The translations under genes were made by a program, and so were the position numbers. A DNA stretch of 64,000 bases from Pelagicoccus albus (GTDB lineage Bacteria; Verrucomicrobiota; Verrucomicrobiia; Opitutales; Opitutaceae), in assembly GCF_014230145.1 (NCBI RefSeq), contig NZ_JACHVC010000006.1, positions 734,112 through 798,111 on the forward strand, read 5' to 3'. Shown piece after piece: positions 25,930 through 35,412 of the stretch. Under the pieces are notes generated by a model. That model made no database searches. It saw only the letters and a program-made list of their open reading frames with translations, and was not told where the DNA came from. Positions within the stretch are counted from its first letter, which is position 1. Each line of letters starts with the position of its first letter.

Positions 25930-27029
25930 GCCGCAGGGTAAGAAAGACCGAGGTATTCAGCCTCTCGTTTCTGGACTGTATCTGCTGTGGTTTTGGGGCG
26001 ATCATCCTCCTCTTCATCGTATCGATGGGGGTGCAGGCGACGGAGATTATCAAGCTGCAAAAGGTATTGGAAAATACCTTGATGCAGAGGCAGCTGATGC
26101 TGGCTGATTACCAGATTCGAAACGATGAACTGGATGTGCACCTCAGTCTAGAGCGCAGCAAACGACGCCGCACCGACAAGGAGCGTAACACGTTAGAAGC
26201 TTTGATCGCCGAACTCAGGCAACAGATTAACGATAAGGAAAAGGCGAAAGAGCTTTTGGTTAGCGATTTGGAATCGATCGAGGAGGAGCTCGCCGCCTTG
26301 CAGATCGAGCCTGAGGTTGAGCAAAAGATCATCAAGCCGGTGCCAATCGGGGTCCCGGTAGAAAGCAATGTGATCGCCTTCGTGATCGATACATCGGGCA
26401 GTATGCGCGAGCACAGTACGAACCTGATAAATCCTCACGTAGTTCGAAAGTTCGAAGAAGTCATTACCTCGTATCCCGAAGTTAAAGGTATCCAGCTGCT
26501 GGATGCGTCCGGCCGTTTTATCATGGGTTCTCGACTAGGCGGACGTTGGTTGCCTGATTCGGCTGAGATGCGAGAGTCGATGGTTCGGCAAGTTCGACTT
26601 TATCCTTTTGAGAGCGAGAGTAATCCGGTACCCGGAATTAAACGCGCTATCCGCCAGCTGTACGACCCGGAAGCAGAAGAGCTACATTTCGGCATCTACG
26701 TTTTTGGAGACGAGTTTACCGGCAAACCGGAACCCGTTCTGGCTGAGATTCGAAAGCTAAATCAAGATAAGGACGGAAAACGTATTGCCCGTATCAACGC
26801 CATTGGTTTTCCCAACGTGATCAACAACGGGGCGATGCTGTTACAGAATTCTGGTGTGAAGTTTGCGAAGTTAATGCACGACCTCACTTACGAGCACGGC
26901 GGAGCCTTCATAGGAATGAACCGAGAGAATCTCGACTCCATCGATCGCAACGAAAGAGGCCGTTATCCAACGCCGCCACCGCCGCCGACGCGAGGAGGGG
27001 GAGTCATCATTCGATTCCCTGGCATCTAG
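25926..27029 (+). CDS. Membrane-anchored VWA protein 2 (ExbD-like helix, intact MIDAS)
   Basis: This 367-residue paralogue of the preceding protein shares the N-terminal block FSLSFLDCICCGFGA and the same helix-coil-VWA order. Here the MIDAS is canonical (FVIDTSGSMREHS near residue 153). The C-terminus ends with a Pro- and Gly-rich tail (TPPPPPTRGGG). Its ATG overlaps the stop of the first VWA gene (ATGA), so the two are made in a coupled way, as expected of subunits in a fixed ratio. A heteromer of one intact and one degenerate VWA protein on a MotA-type channel is the simplest reading. A hairpin at 27045-27065 follows. Confidence 0.85.
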   Translation: MSRRVRKTEVFSLSFLDCICCGFGAIILLFIVSMGVQATEIIKLQKVLENTLMQRQLMLADYQIRNDELDVHLSLERSKRRRTDKERNTLEALIAELRQQINDKEKAKELLVSDLESIEEELAALQIEPEVEQKIIKPVPIGVPVESNVIAFVIDTSGSMREHSTNLINPHVVRKFEEVITSYPEVKGIQLLDASGRFIMGSRLGGRWLPDSAEMRESMVRQVRLYPFESESNPVPGIKRAIRQLYDPEAEELHFGIYVFGDEFTGKPEPVLAEIRKLNQDKDGKRIARINAIGFPNVINNGAMLLQNSGVKFAKLMHDLTYEHGGAFIGMNRENLDSIDRNERGRYPTPPPPPTRGGGVIIRFPGI

Positions 27030-27044
27030 TTTGGGCGTGAAAAA

Positions 27045-27065
27045 GGCCCGACTTGAGATCGGGCC
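27045..27065 (-). terminator. Terminator at the convergent end of the VWA operon and pyrE
   Basis: The stem GGCCCGA/TCGGGCC has a 7-base loop. On the minus strand it is followed by TTTTT, so it fits as the terminator of pyrE; on the plus strand there is no T run. Confidence 0.7.
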
Positions 27066-27093
27066 AGAATAAGAAAACTGCTTCAGCTTTAAA

Positions 27094-27663
27094 TCAGCTA
27101 CCTGGTTTGATTGCAGGTATGTCTTTCAAATGGTCTGGCAAGTTTTCCGGATCGTAAGTTGGGAAGCCCATCTCCAAAAGGGAGTAGAGGGGGGACTCAA
27201 AGGAAGCGTTGCCTTGGCTGCGGTCAACTAAAACTCCGATGCCAGCCACGACTCCGCCGTTTTGCTTAACGATCTCAATCGCTTCGTTTACGCGACCTCC
27301 TCGTGTAACGACGTCCTCTACGATCAAGATTTTCTCGCCTTCCGCTATCTTAAATCCGCGGCGGAGCTCCAGCTTGTCGTCAACCTTTTCCACGAAGATG
27401 TAGCGTTTGTCGAATTGACGAGCGACTTCCTGGCCAACGACGAGTCCGCCCATCGCTGGGGCGAGCACAGTATCGAACTCTACTGATTCAAGCTTCGGCT
27501 TGAGCAATTCGATAAGGCGGCTGACTTCGCCGATGTATTGGCAGACCTGAGCGCATTGGAAGAAGTATTCGCTACGGAGTCCCGAGCGAAGAATGAAATG
27601 TCCTTGGAGGAGCGCTTTGGTGCGTTTGAAAATGTCTAATACTTCGTCCTGCGTGGATTGCAT
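27094..27663 (-). CDS. pyrE: Orotate phosphoribosyltransferase
   Basis: This is a 189-residue cytosolic enzyme of pyrimidine synthesis that joins orotate to PRPP to give orotidine 5'-phosphate. The PRPP-binding motif is KILIVEDVVTRGGRVNEA, in the VVTxGG form of the orotate enzyme, preceded by the flexible-loop region KVDDKLELRRGFKI. The N-terminus ALLQGHFILRSGLRSEYFFQ matches the family loop that binds orotate. Length is normal. It is convergent with the VWA operon. I give the symbol because motif and length agree. Confidence 0.9.
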   Translation of the reverse strand: MQSTQDEVLDIFKRTKALLQGHFILRSGLRSEYFFQCAQVCQYIGEVSRLIELLKPKLESVEFDTVLAPAMGGLVVGQEVARQFDKRYIFVEKVDDKLELRRGFKIAEGEKILIVEDVVTRGGRVNEAIEIVKQNGGVVAGIGVLVDRSQGNASFESPLYSLLEMGFPTYDPENLPDHLKDIPAIKPGS

Positions 27664-27855
27664 GGCGGCGAAACTAGGATACGCCCGCTACAGCAATCCA
27701 GCAAAAAAGACCGTGGTATCATTCAAGCGCCCAAACGTGACTTTTATCTAATCGGAACAAAGGTAGCGGTTCAGGTACAAACAGTTTTATCCGATCTATC
27801 TGTTGGCGATTGCTCAACGACCTGATCTGGCTATATTACAAACTACTTATCAAAC

Positions 27856-28227
27856 ATGGACGAAGCGAACACTTTAACAGAATCAAGCTGGTTATGGGGG
27901 ACAGTCTGGGTGTTTTACGCCCTGTTCTACGGTCGCTACTTCCGGCACGTTGCGAACCGACTGAAACCGGATCTGGACCGGGTTGAGGTCCGAGGCTCTC
28001 CGGAACGCCTGAGACGGAAGGGCCGCTCGTGCCGTAGATTCGCATTTTTTCTAGCCATAGCGACAGCTTTGGAGGCGATACGGTCGACTGATTTCACCAG
28101 CGCGATCATTTCCATCACGCCGTGTATCTTTGGTCTTTGGGTAATGCACGCTGTTTGGAGCGAGGTCTTCCGTTCCAAAATACCAAAGTCAGAAACGAGT
28201 GCCGGCAAATACCGGGAACGCTCGTAA
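27856..28227 (+). CDS. Small hypothetical membrane protein
   Basis: This 123-residue protein has two or three hydrophobic segments: about 14-30 (WLWGTVWVFYALFYG), about 58-75 and about 80-100 (IISITPCIFGLWVMHAVW). A basic stretch lies between them (ERLRRKGRSCRR). I do not recognise a family. It stands alone between pyrE and ada and is followed by a hairpin at 28250-28278. The start is an ATG at 27856. Confidence 0.6.
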   Translation: MDEANTLTESSWLWGTVWVFYALFYGRYFRHVANRLKPDLDRVEVRGSPERLRRKGRSCRRFAFFLAIATALEAIRSTDFTSAIISITPCIFGLWVMHAVWSEVFRSKIPKSETSAGKYRERS

Positions 28228-28249
28228 CTCCCCGATCTTTTAGCTGAAA

Positions 28250-28283
28250 GGCGGCAACTGGTTAGTCCGGTTGCCGCCATTCC
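28250..28283 (+). terminator. Possible terminator after the small membrane protein
   Basis: The 9-bp stem GGCGGCAAC/GTTGCCGCC has an 11-base loop and is followed by a weak T-rich stretch (ATTCCTGTTTT). It lies before the ada start, which argues against any ada start upstream of it. Confidence 0.45.
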
Positions 28284-28369
28284 TGTTTTGGACGCGAGGG
28301 AAAATCAATGCCCGTTTTTCGGCGGCAGTCCGCACGTGTGATTTGATACTCTGGTTCAAAAACAAACCT

Positions 28370-29524
28370 ATGATGACGAGCCAAATTGAACGATCCACTC
28401 AAGCCGGGGTTGCCAGCCAGATTTCAACAGACAATCTTCGTAGTCTGCAAACGATGCCGAGCGAGAGTCAAAACTCAGAATATTATCAAGCGCTTGTGCA
28501 GCGTGATTCCCAGTACGAAGGCGTATTCTACGCTGGCATTAAAACGACCGGGATATTTTGCAGACCCACTTGCCCAGCGAGAAAGCCAAAAGAGCAGAAC
28601 TGCGAGTTTTTTGCCAAAGTTCAGGATGCGCTCCTTGCGGGCTACCGTCCTTGCAAGCGTTGTCAGCCTATGTCTCAACCCAATGCCGCCTCGCCAGCGA
28701 TCCTTACCTTAATAGAATCTGTGGAAAAGGAACCTGAGAGGCGTTGGAGCGATGCGGACTTCCGAGCCTTGGGTATCGATGCTTCGACGGTTCGTAGGCA
28801 ATTCAAGAAACGCTTTGGAATGACTTTTGTCGCTTACGCCCGAGCTCGCCGCATGGGATTGGCTCTCAAGAAGATCCGAGACGGTAGTCGTGTTATCGAT
28901 ACGCAGTTGGATAGTGGATACGATTCCGGCAGTGGCTTTCGGGATGCTTTTGCGAAGATCATGGGTTCCGCACCGCAAAACAAGGATGCTACTTTGCTGA
29001 AAGCTCACTGGCTTGATTCTCCCCTTGGGCCGATTCTTACCGTTGCGGACGAAGAAGGACTTATCCTGTCGGAGTTCACCGACCGCCGGGGACTCGAACG
29101 TGAAATCGAGAAACTCCGCTCACGCCTCAAAGCGGCGATCGTACCAGGCACAAACCTGATTCTTGAATCGATAGAGGCTGAGCTAGCGGCGTATTTCGCG
29201 GGAGAGCTAACGGAGTTCAAAACTCCGTTGAAGATGATCGGCTCTGAGTTTCAGAAAGCAGTTTGGAAAAGCCTGCAGCGAATTCCTTTTGGCGAAACCC
29301 GTTCGTATGCCAAGCAGGCTGAAGCTATAGGGAATCCGAAAGCCGTGCGAGCAGTGGCGCGTGCCAATGGAATGAATCAGATCGCGATCGTGATCCCTTG
29401 TCATCGGGTGATCGGTTCCGATGGAAGTCTGACTGGATACGCAGGAGGTCTGCCTAGAAAGCAATGGCTTCTTGAGCACGAAAGCCGTGTCAGTGGCAAA
29501 CCGATCCAGATGGAGCTGACTTAG
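28370..29524 (+). CDS. ada: Bifunctional Ada: methylphosphotriester sensor, AraC-type regulator and O6-methylguanine-DNA methyltransferase
   Basis: I start at the ATG pair at 28370 (MMTSQIERSTQ; 384 residues), because the TTG at 28271 lies inside a terminator-like hairpin; an ATG at 28454 is possible too. The N-terminal domain has the four-Cys zinc site (GIFCRPTCPARKP and GYRPCKRCQP) that takes methyl groups from phosphotriesters. An AraC helix-turn-helix region follows (RWSDADFRALGIDASTVRRQ), then the methyltransferase domain with the active-site Cys in IVIPCHRVIGSDGS. The protein repairs alkylated DNA and, once methylated, should activate genes of the response. No alkB neighbour is present. 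Confidence 0.93.
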   Translation: MMTSQIERSTQAGVASQISTDNLRSLQTMPSESQNSEYYQALVQRDSQYEGVFYAGIKTTGIFCRPTCPARKPKEQNCEFFAKVQDALLAGYRPCKRCQPMSQPNAASPAILTLIESVEKEPERRWSDADFRALGIDASTVRRQFKKRFGMTFVAYARARRMGLALKKIRDGSRVIDTQLDSGYDSGSGFRDAFAKIMGSAPQNKDATLLKAHWLDSPLGPILTVADEEGLILSEFTDRRGLEREIEKLRSRLKAAIVPGTNLILESIEAELAAYFAGELTEFKTPLKMIGSEFQKAVWKSLQRIPFGETRSYAKQAEAIGNPKAVRAVARANGMNQIAIVIPCHRVIGSDGSLTGYAGGLPRKQWLLEHESRVSGKPIQMELT

Positions 29525-29568
29525 CTCCGAGACGGCGCTTCCTGCACCGGCCCGGAGAGAGAGGGAGT

Positions 29569-31137
29569 CTAGCCTCGTTTCGAGATTTCGATGACGTCGT
29601 GTGGGGCGGATTCTTTCATTCCGGCGGACGAGATTCGAACATAGCGGGCCTTAGACTTCAACTCAGGCAGAGTTGCTGCTCCGAGATAGCCCATGCCGGA
29701 TTGGATGCCACCAGCCAGAGGAGCTAGCGTTTCAGACACGGTGCCTTGGACTTCCTTCATGCCCTCGATGCCTTCGGCGGTGAGCTTTCGGGTCGTGTCC
29801 TTCTTGTCCTGGCCATAGCGGGATGCTGAGCCTTTTTCCATGGCGCTTATGCTGCCCATGCCGCGATATTGCTTGTAGAGCTTGCCATTGATTTCAATCA
29901 ACTCGCCCGGCGCTTCACGGCAGCCGGCCAACATTCCACCCAGGATTACGGCATCGGAGAGGGTAAGGGCTTTGACCATGTCGCCAGATTTGGTGATTCC
30001 TCCGTCTGCGATAATCTTGACCCCCTTTTTCTTTGCTCCCTGCGCGGCTACGTAAAGGGCGGTCAACTGGGGAACGCCCACGCCCGCTACGATTCGCGTG
30101 GTACAAATGGATCCTGGGCCTTGCCCAATCTTGATCGCATTTGCACCGCAATCCGCCAAGTACTCGACACCGCTGGCCGAGGTGACGTTTCCGGCGATGA
30201 TGGTGAGATCCGGGAATTGTTCGCGAACGAACTTTACGGTTTCACCCACCCCGGCGCTGTGTCCGTGAGCGGTGGATACAGCAACGGCGTCCACTTTTTC
30301 CGCCACAAGGTTCCCGACATGTTCGGCAATCGCGTCATGATCCAAGCTGCCATCTGGCTTACGGATCGCTGATATGGCTGCGCCCACTACGAGGCGGAAA
30401 TTCGAGTCGCGGGCTGGTTTGAGAACGGATTGGGACTCGGCGTTGATACGCTCGATGTCGGAGAGGGAAACGATTCCTTTCAGGAATCCGTCCGAGTTAA
30501 CTACGAGCAATTTGTTGATGCCGATATTTTCGCTGAAAAACTTGTCCGCTACTCTGATCGGGTCGTGCAGCACGTCCTTCTCATTCATGGCATGGACATG
30601 GTCCAAAGGCTCCATCGCGTCTTTTACCTCAAGTGCCGAATAACGCTCCTTTACTACTCGGCTGCTGAGAAGGCCCGCGAGTCGGCCATTTTCATCTACA
30701 ACTGGGAAGGTACGGAACTTGTAGCTTTTCTCGGCGATGAGCTTCAGAACATCCCCAATCTTCAGGTGGATCGGGATAGTTATCGGGTTGGGAAGTAGAC
30801 CGTTTATGTGATACTTGACCCGGGTGACCTGCGACACCTGCTCCCGATAGGGCATATTGTAGTGGATGATGCCCATCCCGCCGCACAGGGCCATATGGAT
30901 AGCCATCTGGTACTCCGTGACCGTATCCATATCGGATGACAGAATCGGTAGATTCAACATCAGGCGGTCCGAAAGGCTGGTTGCCAAGGAAGCGTTGCGA
31001 GGGAGGATATCCGTGTAATTCGTCGCCAACGATACGTCGTCGTATGTGAGCGCGTTGTCACGCTGGGCGGTGAAAAAGTCGTCGCTGCCGAGGTAGTAGC
31101 TATTTTCGTCGAAGTCTTTTGAACTTAGGCTGGCCAT
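29569..31137 (-). CDS. guaB: Inosine-5'-monophosphate dehydrogenase
   Basis: This is a 522-residue enzyme that oxidises IMP to XMP with NAD+, the committed step to GMP. The catalytic Cys loop is [18 protein letters not shown], the IMP phosphate site is [16 protein letters not shown] plus [14 protein letters not shown], and the flap has [14 protein letters not shown]. Two CBS repeats are inserted between about 125 and 245. The N-terminus ([20 protein letters not shown]) is longer than in E. coli by some 25 residues. It is encoded alone, divergent from menC at 31239. Confidence 0.95.
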   Translation of the reverse strand: MASLSSKDFDENSYYLGSDDFFTAQRDNALTYDDVSLATNYTDILPRNASLATSLSDRLMLNLPILSSDMDTVTEYQMAIHMALCGGMGIIHYNMPYREQVSQVTRVKYHINGLLPNPITIPIHLKIGDVLKLIAEKSYKFRTFPVVDENGRLAGLLSSRVVKERYSALEVKDAMEPLDHVHAMNEKDVLHDPIRVADKFFSENIGINKLLVVNSDGFLKGIVSLSDIERINAESQSVLKPARDSNFRLVVGAAISAIRKPDGSLDHDAIAEHVGNLVAEKVDAVAVSTAHGHSAGVGETVKFVREQFPDLTIIAGNVTSASGVEYLADCGANAIKIGQGPGSICTTRIVAGVGVPQLTALYVAAQGAKKKGVKIIADGGITKSGDMVKALTLSDAVILGGMLAGCREAPGELIEINGKLYKQYRGMGSISAMEKGSASRYGQDKKDTTRKLTAEGIEGMKEVQGTVSETLAPLAGGIQSGMGYLGAATLPELKSKARYVRISSAGMKESAPHDVIEISKRG

Positions 31138-31238
31138 AGTCCGAGGTAGAGAGAGGGATGCTAGGAATCAAGAATTTTGAAGTTAATCCCCAAAAAATTT
31201 TGCCTAGATCGGGCAGTGAAGCTTAATCGCCTCCCACC

Positions 31239-32237
31239 ATGGTCCGCTTCCAATACAAAGCCTACAGAAGATCCTTTGCAGGTGACTTTTCCAATGCTCG
31301 GGAGAGCTTTGCTAAAAGGGAAGGAGCGATCGTTCGACTTGAGGACAAGGATGGGCGAGTTGGCTTCGGTGAAGCGGCTCCGATACCGAGTTTCGGGTCT
31401 GAGAGCTTTGCCTCTCTTATCGCTGCCGCAGTGGCCATCGAGGAGAGGGTGGATTTTGAGAGCCTGTTGCCTCGGCTGAAAGGATACCCCTGCTTGTCTT
31501 GGGCACTGGGAACAGCTCACGCCATGATTGAACGGGAGGGAACTTGGCCATCTTTTGACAAGCCAAGAGCCATTTGCGGGCTCGTTTCGGATATTTGCGA
31601 TTCAGAGGCTATATCGGAGCGAGTGAAGCTGCACTATCAATGCCTGAAGTTTAAGATCGGCAAGTTAAGCATGCTCGAGGAGCAGCGGGCGTTGGACCGA
31701 GTGATGGATATTTGCGAAGGGAAGCTGAAGATCCGCCTCGATGCCAATGGTTCGCTGGATTTTCGCTCCGCGGCTGGTTGGCTTGAACACGCAGCAGGAT
31801 TGCCCGTCGAGTTCATCGAGCAACCATTGCCGATGGGGCAGGAAAAGGAGATGATGCGATTGGCTGCGGATTTCCCTGCTCCGATCGCCCTCGACGAGTC
31901 TGTCTGTAGTGTGGATGATTTCAAGCGCTGTAGAGACGCCCAGTGGCCCGGAATATTCGTTCTCAAGCCTTCGCTCTCGGGAGCGTTTAGAGAGCTTCGC
32001 GACGAATTAGAGGGGTCGGGGGATGAGATCGTGTTTTCCTCCGCTTTGGAGACTAAGGTAGGTGCGGCAAATGCGATCGGTTTGGCCCTTTCGTCTTCAA
32101 CGAGCCAAAGGGCTCTTGGATTTGGAGTGGAGTCACTCTTTGCCGATCGAAATATAGGTCTGGAGTTAGGTCCATTCTTGCAGCCGGGGGGCTTGCCGAA
32201 TACCGAAGAACTGGAGCAGTTGTGGAACCAGATTTAG
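31239..32237 (+). CDS. menC: o-Succinylbenzoate synthase (enolase superfamily)
   Basis: This 332-residue enzyme of menaquinone synthesis dehydrates SHCHC to o-succinylbenzoate. Enolase-superfamily residues are visible: the KxK motif in CLKFKIGKLS, metal ligands in IRLDANGSLD, VEFIEQPLPM and ALDESVCSVDDF, and the second catalytic Lys in FVLKPSLSGAF. A dipeptide epimerase would look similar, but the overlap with an o-succinylbenzoate-CoA ligase gene (16 bases) makes MenC by far the better call. No other men genes are in the window. Confidence 0.85.
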   Translation: MVRFQYKAYRRSFAGDFSNARESFAKREGAIVRLEDKDGRVGFGEAAPIPSFGSESFASLIAAAVAIEERVDFESLLPRLKGYPCLSWALGTAHAMIEREGTWPSFDKPRAICGLVSDICDSEAISERVKLHYQCLKFKIGKLSMLEEQRALDRVMDICEGKLKIRLDANGSLDFRSAAGWLEHAAGLPVEFIEQPLPMGQEKEMMRLAADFPAPIALDESVCSVDDFKRCRDAQWPGIFVLKPSLSGAFRELRDELEGSGDEIVFSSALETKVGAANAIGLALSSSTSQRALGFGVESLFADRNIGLELGPFLQPGGLPNTEELEQLWNQI

Positions 32238-33625
32238 ACAGACTCTTTGATTTCGAGATGCGGGGCGGTTTGTTCCCGCAATTCGCCTCGGTTTGGGACT
32301 CGGTTTACGATTCGGCAAAATCTACGGTGGACAAGATTTGTGAAGCGAAGCCTGGTCGCTTGAGGGTGGCCATCAACGCGGCCCACCCCTTGAGTTTCGC
32401 TGCACTCTTCCTTGCCTGCGGTCGGAAAGAAATGGACATCTTCCTCTTCAATCCGACATGGGGGCGTGTTGAACTAACCACCGCCAACCGGATCGCCGAT
32501 ACTCATTTTCTGTTGCAAGATACCTCGGAGGGGGTGTTCGAGGCGACGGGAAGCTCCACTGCTGGGCCAGCAAGGCCAATTGAAACCGGGTTCAACAAAC
32601 TTAGAGTCATGATTCCTACGGGAGGAACATCTGGACGGATCCGTTTCGCGATCCACGACTGGAGTACTTTGGCGGCAGCGACCTACGGTTTTCAGCAGCA
32701 TATGAATTGCTCCCATATGGCAGCTCATTGTGTTTTGCCTTTGTATCATGTCAGTGGATTCATGCAGCTAGTGCGAGCTCTCCTGACTATGGGCAGCGTG
32801 GTCTTTGGTCGCTTGGAGACATTCGCGAAAGAGCATGAGCTATTGTTGAAGGAAGAGCGCGAGGCCCGGTTCGTTTCGCTCGTCGCCACGCAGTTGGAGC
32901 GTTTGCTCAGAGACGAATCAAATGCCCCGCTTCTGAAGGATTACGGAGCTATCTTTTTAGGTGGAGGTCCAGCCCCCGTTGGCCTCTTGGACAAGGCTCG
33001 CATCTTAGGGCTGCCCCTTGCTCTGACCTATGGAATGACTGAGACGGCGGCTCAAGTTGCGACCCTTCAACCTGCTCGATTCCTAAAAGGCGCTCAAAAC
33101 CAAGGTAAGCCGCTTCCGCATGTGCGAATCGATATCGTAAATGAGGAAACGACTAGTGAGCTCCTTCCTCGCGGAGAAGTTGGCATTATTAGAATTCTTT
33201 CCTCGTCGTTGTTTCATGGATACTACGGAGATAAGGTGAATAAACCGGAACGCTCCATCTTGACCTCCGATTTGGGCAAGATAGACGAAACAGGATGCCT
33301 CACGGTGCTTGGGCGAGCGGATCGAGTGGTCATTACCGGTGGGGAGAAAGTGAGTTTGCGCGAGATCGAATTGGTCTTTGAGGACAGTGGTTTGGTTTCG
33401 GATGTTTTGGCCTTTGGTGTCGATGACCGCGAATGGGGCCAATCTTTGGCGGTCGCCTATGTCCCCAAGGATCAAGCAGTGAAAGAGACCCTTTTGAAAG
33501 AGATTATCTCTGATGAGCTTTCGAACTTCAAATGTCCGAAAAAATGGATACGGCTTTCCGCCATTCCTCGGAATGAAGCGGGTAAACCTCAGCTGGAAGA
33601 GCTGAAACGAATACAAGGATTTTAG
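32222..33625 (+). CDS. menE: o-Succinylbenzoate-CoA ligase
   Basis: This is a 467-residue AMP-forming ligase; the start is a GTG at 32222 inside the end of menC. The P-loop-like motif reads MIPTGGTSGRIRFAIHDW, the A5 motif LALTYGMTETAAQVATL, the A8 hinge region ILTSDLGKIDETGCL and GRADRVVITGGEKVSLREIE, and the catalytic Lys region RNEAGKPQLEEL. It activates o-succinylbenzoate with ATP and CoA. The overlap with menC supports a translationally coupled menCE unit. Length is normal. Confidence 0.85.
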   Translation: MEPDLDRLFDFEMRGGLFPQFASVWDSVYDSAKSTVDKICEAKPGRLRVAINAAHPLSFAALFLACGRKEMDIFLFNPTWGRVELTTANRIADTHFLLQDTSEGVFEATGSSTAGPARPIETGFNKLRVMIPTGGTSGRIRFAIHDWSTLAAATYGFQQHMNCSHMAAHCVLPLYHVSGFMQLVRALLTMGSVVFGRLETFAKEHELLLKEEREARFVSLVATQLERLLRDESNAPLLKDYGAIFLGGGPAPVGLLDKARILGLPLALTYGMTETAAQVATLQPARFLKGAQNQGKPLPHVRIDIVNEETTSELLPRGEVGIIRILSSSLFHGYYGDKVNKPERSILTSDLGKIDETGCLTVLGRADRVVITGGEKVSLREIELVFEDSGLVSDVLAFGVDDREWGQSLAVAYVPKDQAVKETLLKEIISDELSNFKCPKKWIRLSAIPRNEAGKPQLEELKRIQGF

Positions 33626-33637
33626 AAAATCGCCTAG

Positions 33638-35395
33638 ATGGATAAGAGTGAAATCGCCGACATACTGAATGAGATAGCAGTTCTGCTAGAAATTAAAGGT
33701 GAGAACCCTTTCAAGATTAGGGCTTACCAGAATGGGGCTCGCAAATTAGAGAGTTTAGACGAGGACCTCGCCGAACTTGTTGAGCAGGACAAGCTCAAGG
33801 AGGTCGCGGGATTTGGCGATGCGCTCGTACAGAAAATCAGCGAGTTGTTCGAGACCGGCCGACTCGAATTTTACGACAAGCTCAAGGCTTCGGTAGAGCC
33901 AGGCTTGATCGAGATGCTGGAGATCCCCGGATTGGGAGCCAAGAAGATCAAGGCCATGCACAAGGAACTCGAAATCTCGTCAATCGATGAGCTCAAGTCG
34001 GCGTGCGAAGATGGACGTGTTGCAGCCTTGAAGGGATTTGGCAAAAAGACCGCTGAGAAAATCGTGCAAGGCATCGCTAATCGCGAAGCCTATGGAAAGA
34101 GGCACCTGTGGTGGGATGCCTTCGAGGTTGCTAAACCTATTTTGGATGGGCTTCAGAAGTTGCCAGAGGTCGTCAAGGCTTCGCACGCTGGCAGCCTGCG
34201 TAGGAAACGCGAAACCGTTGGCGATTTGGATTTTATCGTGGGGTCGGATCAGCCGAAACCGATCATGGATTGGTTTGTCGCCCAAGAGGGCGTAAAAGAG
34301 GTCACGGCTCGCGGCGAAACCAAATCGAGCGTCAGATTCGAATCAGGCTTGCAAGCCGATTTGCGAGTAGTGCCACCGGGGCAATTCGCCTTTGCCCTGC
34401 ATCATTTCACGGGATCAAAGGATCATAACGTGTCCATGAGACAGAGGGCTTTGTCCCAAGGTTATAGTCTGAGCGAGTGGGGCCTGAAGCCTGTCGACGA
34501 GGAGGATTTTTCGAAAGGGAAAAAGGCTGAGAATGAAGAGGAGCTCTTCGCCGCCCTTGGCTTGAACTTTATCCCTCCCGAATTGCGCGAAGGTCTTGGA
34601 GAATTGGATTTGGCCGAAAAGGGAAAACTTCCCGAGCTGCTTAAACCCAGCGACCTGAAAGGCGTTTTCCACAATCACACAACTGCTTCGGACGGCCGGA
34701 ATTCCTTGGAGGAAATGACTGCTGCAGCGGAAGCCAAGGGTTGGGAATATTGGGGAGTCGCCGATCACTCCAAAGCTAGCTTCCAGGCCAATGGCTTGGA
34801 TAGCGACCGAGTCATGGGCCTGATCGACGCGGTCGAAGAGATCAATAAGTCCGGCAAGTTTTCGACTCATGTGTTTTCTGGGATCGAGTGCGACATCCTT
34901 GGCGACGGCGCCTTGGATTTGGATGAGGAGACTTTGATGGCCCTGGATTACGTCGTCGCATCTGTTCATATTTCCATGACTCAGCTGGAGGACGAAATGA
35001 CGAAACGTCTGATTCGGGCCATCGAAAATCCAGCCACAACCATGCTGGGCCACTTAACTGGGCGGATCTTGCTAAAGCGTGAGGGGTACAAGCTTAACGT
35101 TTCGAAGGTGGTCGATGCGGCGATCGCAAACGGCGTAATCATCGAGCTCAACGCAAATCCGCGCCGCTTGGACATGGATTGGAGATTCTGGCGTCAGGCT
35201 TCGGAAAAGGGTCTATTGACCAGTATCAATCCGGACGCTCACAGGGTGGAGCATTTCGAATTTGTGGAGGCTGGGGTGAATTCGGCTCGCAAGGGCTGGC
35301 TGCAGGCTTCCAGCGTCTTCAACACGCTTTCGCTTGCCGAGGTGCGTGCAGCCTTCGCTAAGCGTCGTCCGAATTTAGAACGGTTGAGCTTTTAG
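33638..35395 (+). CDS. polX: DNA polymerase/3'-5' exonuclease PolX
   Basis: This 585-residue family X polymerase has a helical 8-kDa-like N-terminal domain with helix-hairpin-helix motifs ([13 protein letters not shown] and [14 protein letters not shown]). The palm has the metal Asp pair in [18 protein letters not shown] and the third Asp in [12 protein letters not shown]-terminal PHP domain follows, with [25 protein letters not shown] and HLTGRIL. The PHP domain gives the 3'-5' exonuclease in bacterial PolX. It acts in base-excision and gap-filling repair. It lies 13 bases after menE on the same strand, with no functional link apparent. Confidence 0.93.
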   Translation: MDKSEIADILNEIAVLLEIKGENPFKIRAYQNGARKLESLDEDLAELVEQDKLKEVAGFGDALVQKISELFETGRLEFYDKLKASVEPGLIEMLEIPGLGAKKIKAMHKELEISSIDELKSACEDGRVAALKGFGKKTAEKIVQGIANREAYGKRHLWWDAFEVAKPILDGLQKLPEVVKASHAGSLRRKRETVGDLDFIVGSDQPKPIMDWFVAQEGVKEVTARGETKSSVRFESGLQADLRVVPPGQFAFALHHFTGSKDHNVSMRQRALSQGYSLSEWGLKPVDEEDFSKGKKAENEEELFAALGLNFIPPELREGLGELDLAEKGKLPELLKPSDLKGVFHNHTTASDGRNSLEEMTAAAEAKGWEYWGVADHSKASFQANGLDSDRVMGLIDAVEEINKSGKFSTHVFSGIECDILGDGALDLDEETLMALDYVVASVHISMTQLEDEMTKRLIRAIENPATTMLGHLTGRILLKREGYKLNVSKVVDAAIANGVIIELNANPRRLDMDWRFWRQASEKGLLTSINPDAHRVEHFEFVEAGVNSARKGWLQASSVFNTLSLAEVRAAFAKRRPNLERLSF

Positions 35396-35412
35396 CTAAT
35401 TCTGGAGCTTGC

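Noticed and set aside
22495..27029. Zorya defence system
   Set aside because: A MotA-like and ExbD-like helix pair is present, but there is no OmpA-type ZorB domain and no ZorC/D helicase or nuclease gene.
28271..28370. Longer ada start at TTG 28271
   Set aside because: It lies inside the hairpin at 28250-28278 and adds residues unlike the family.
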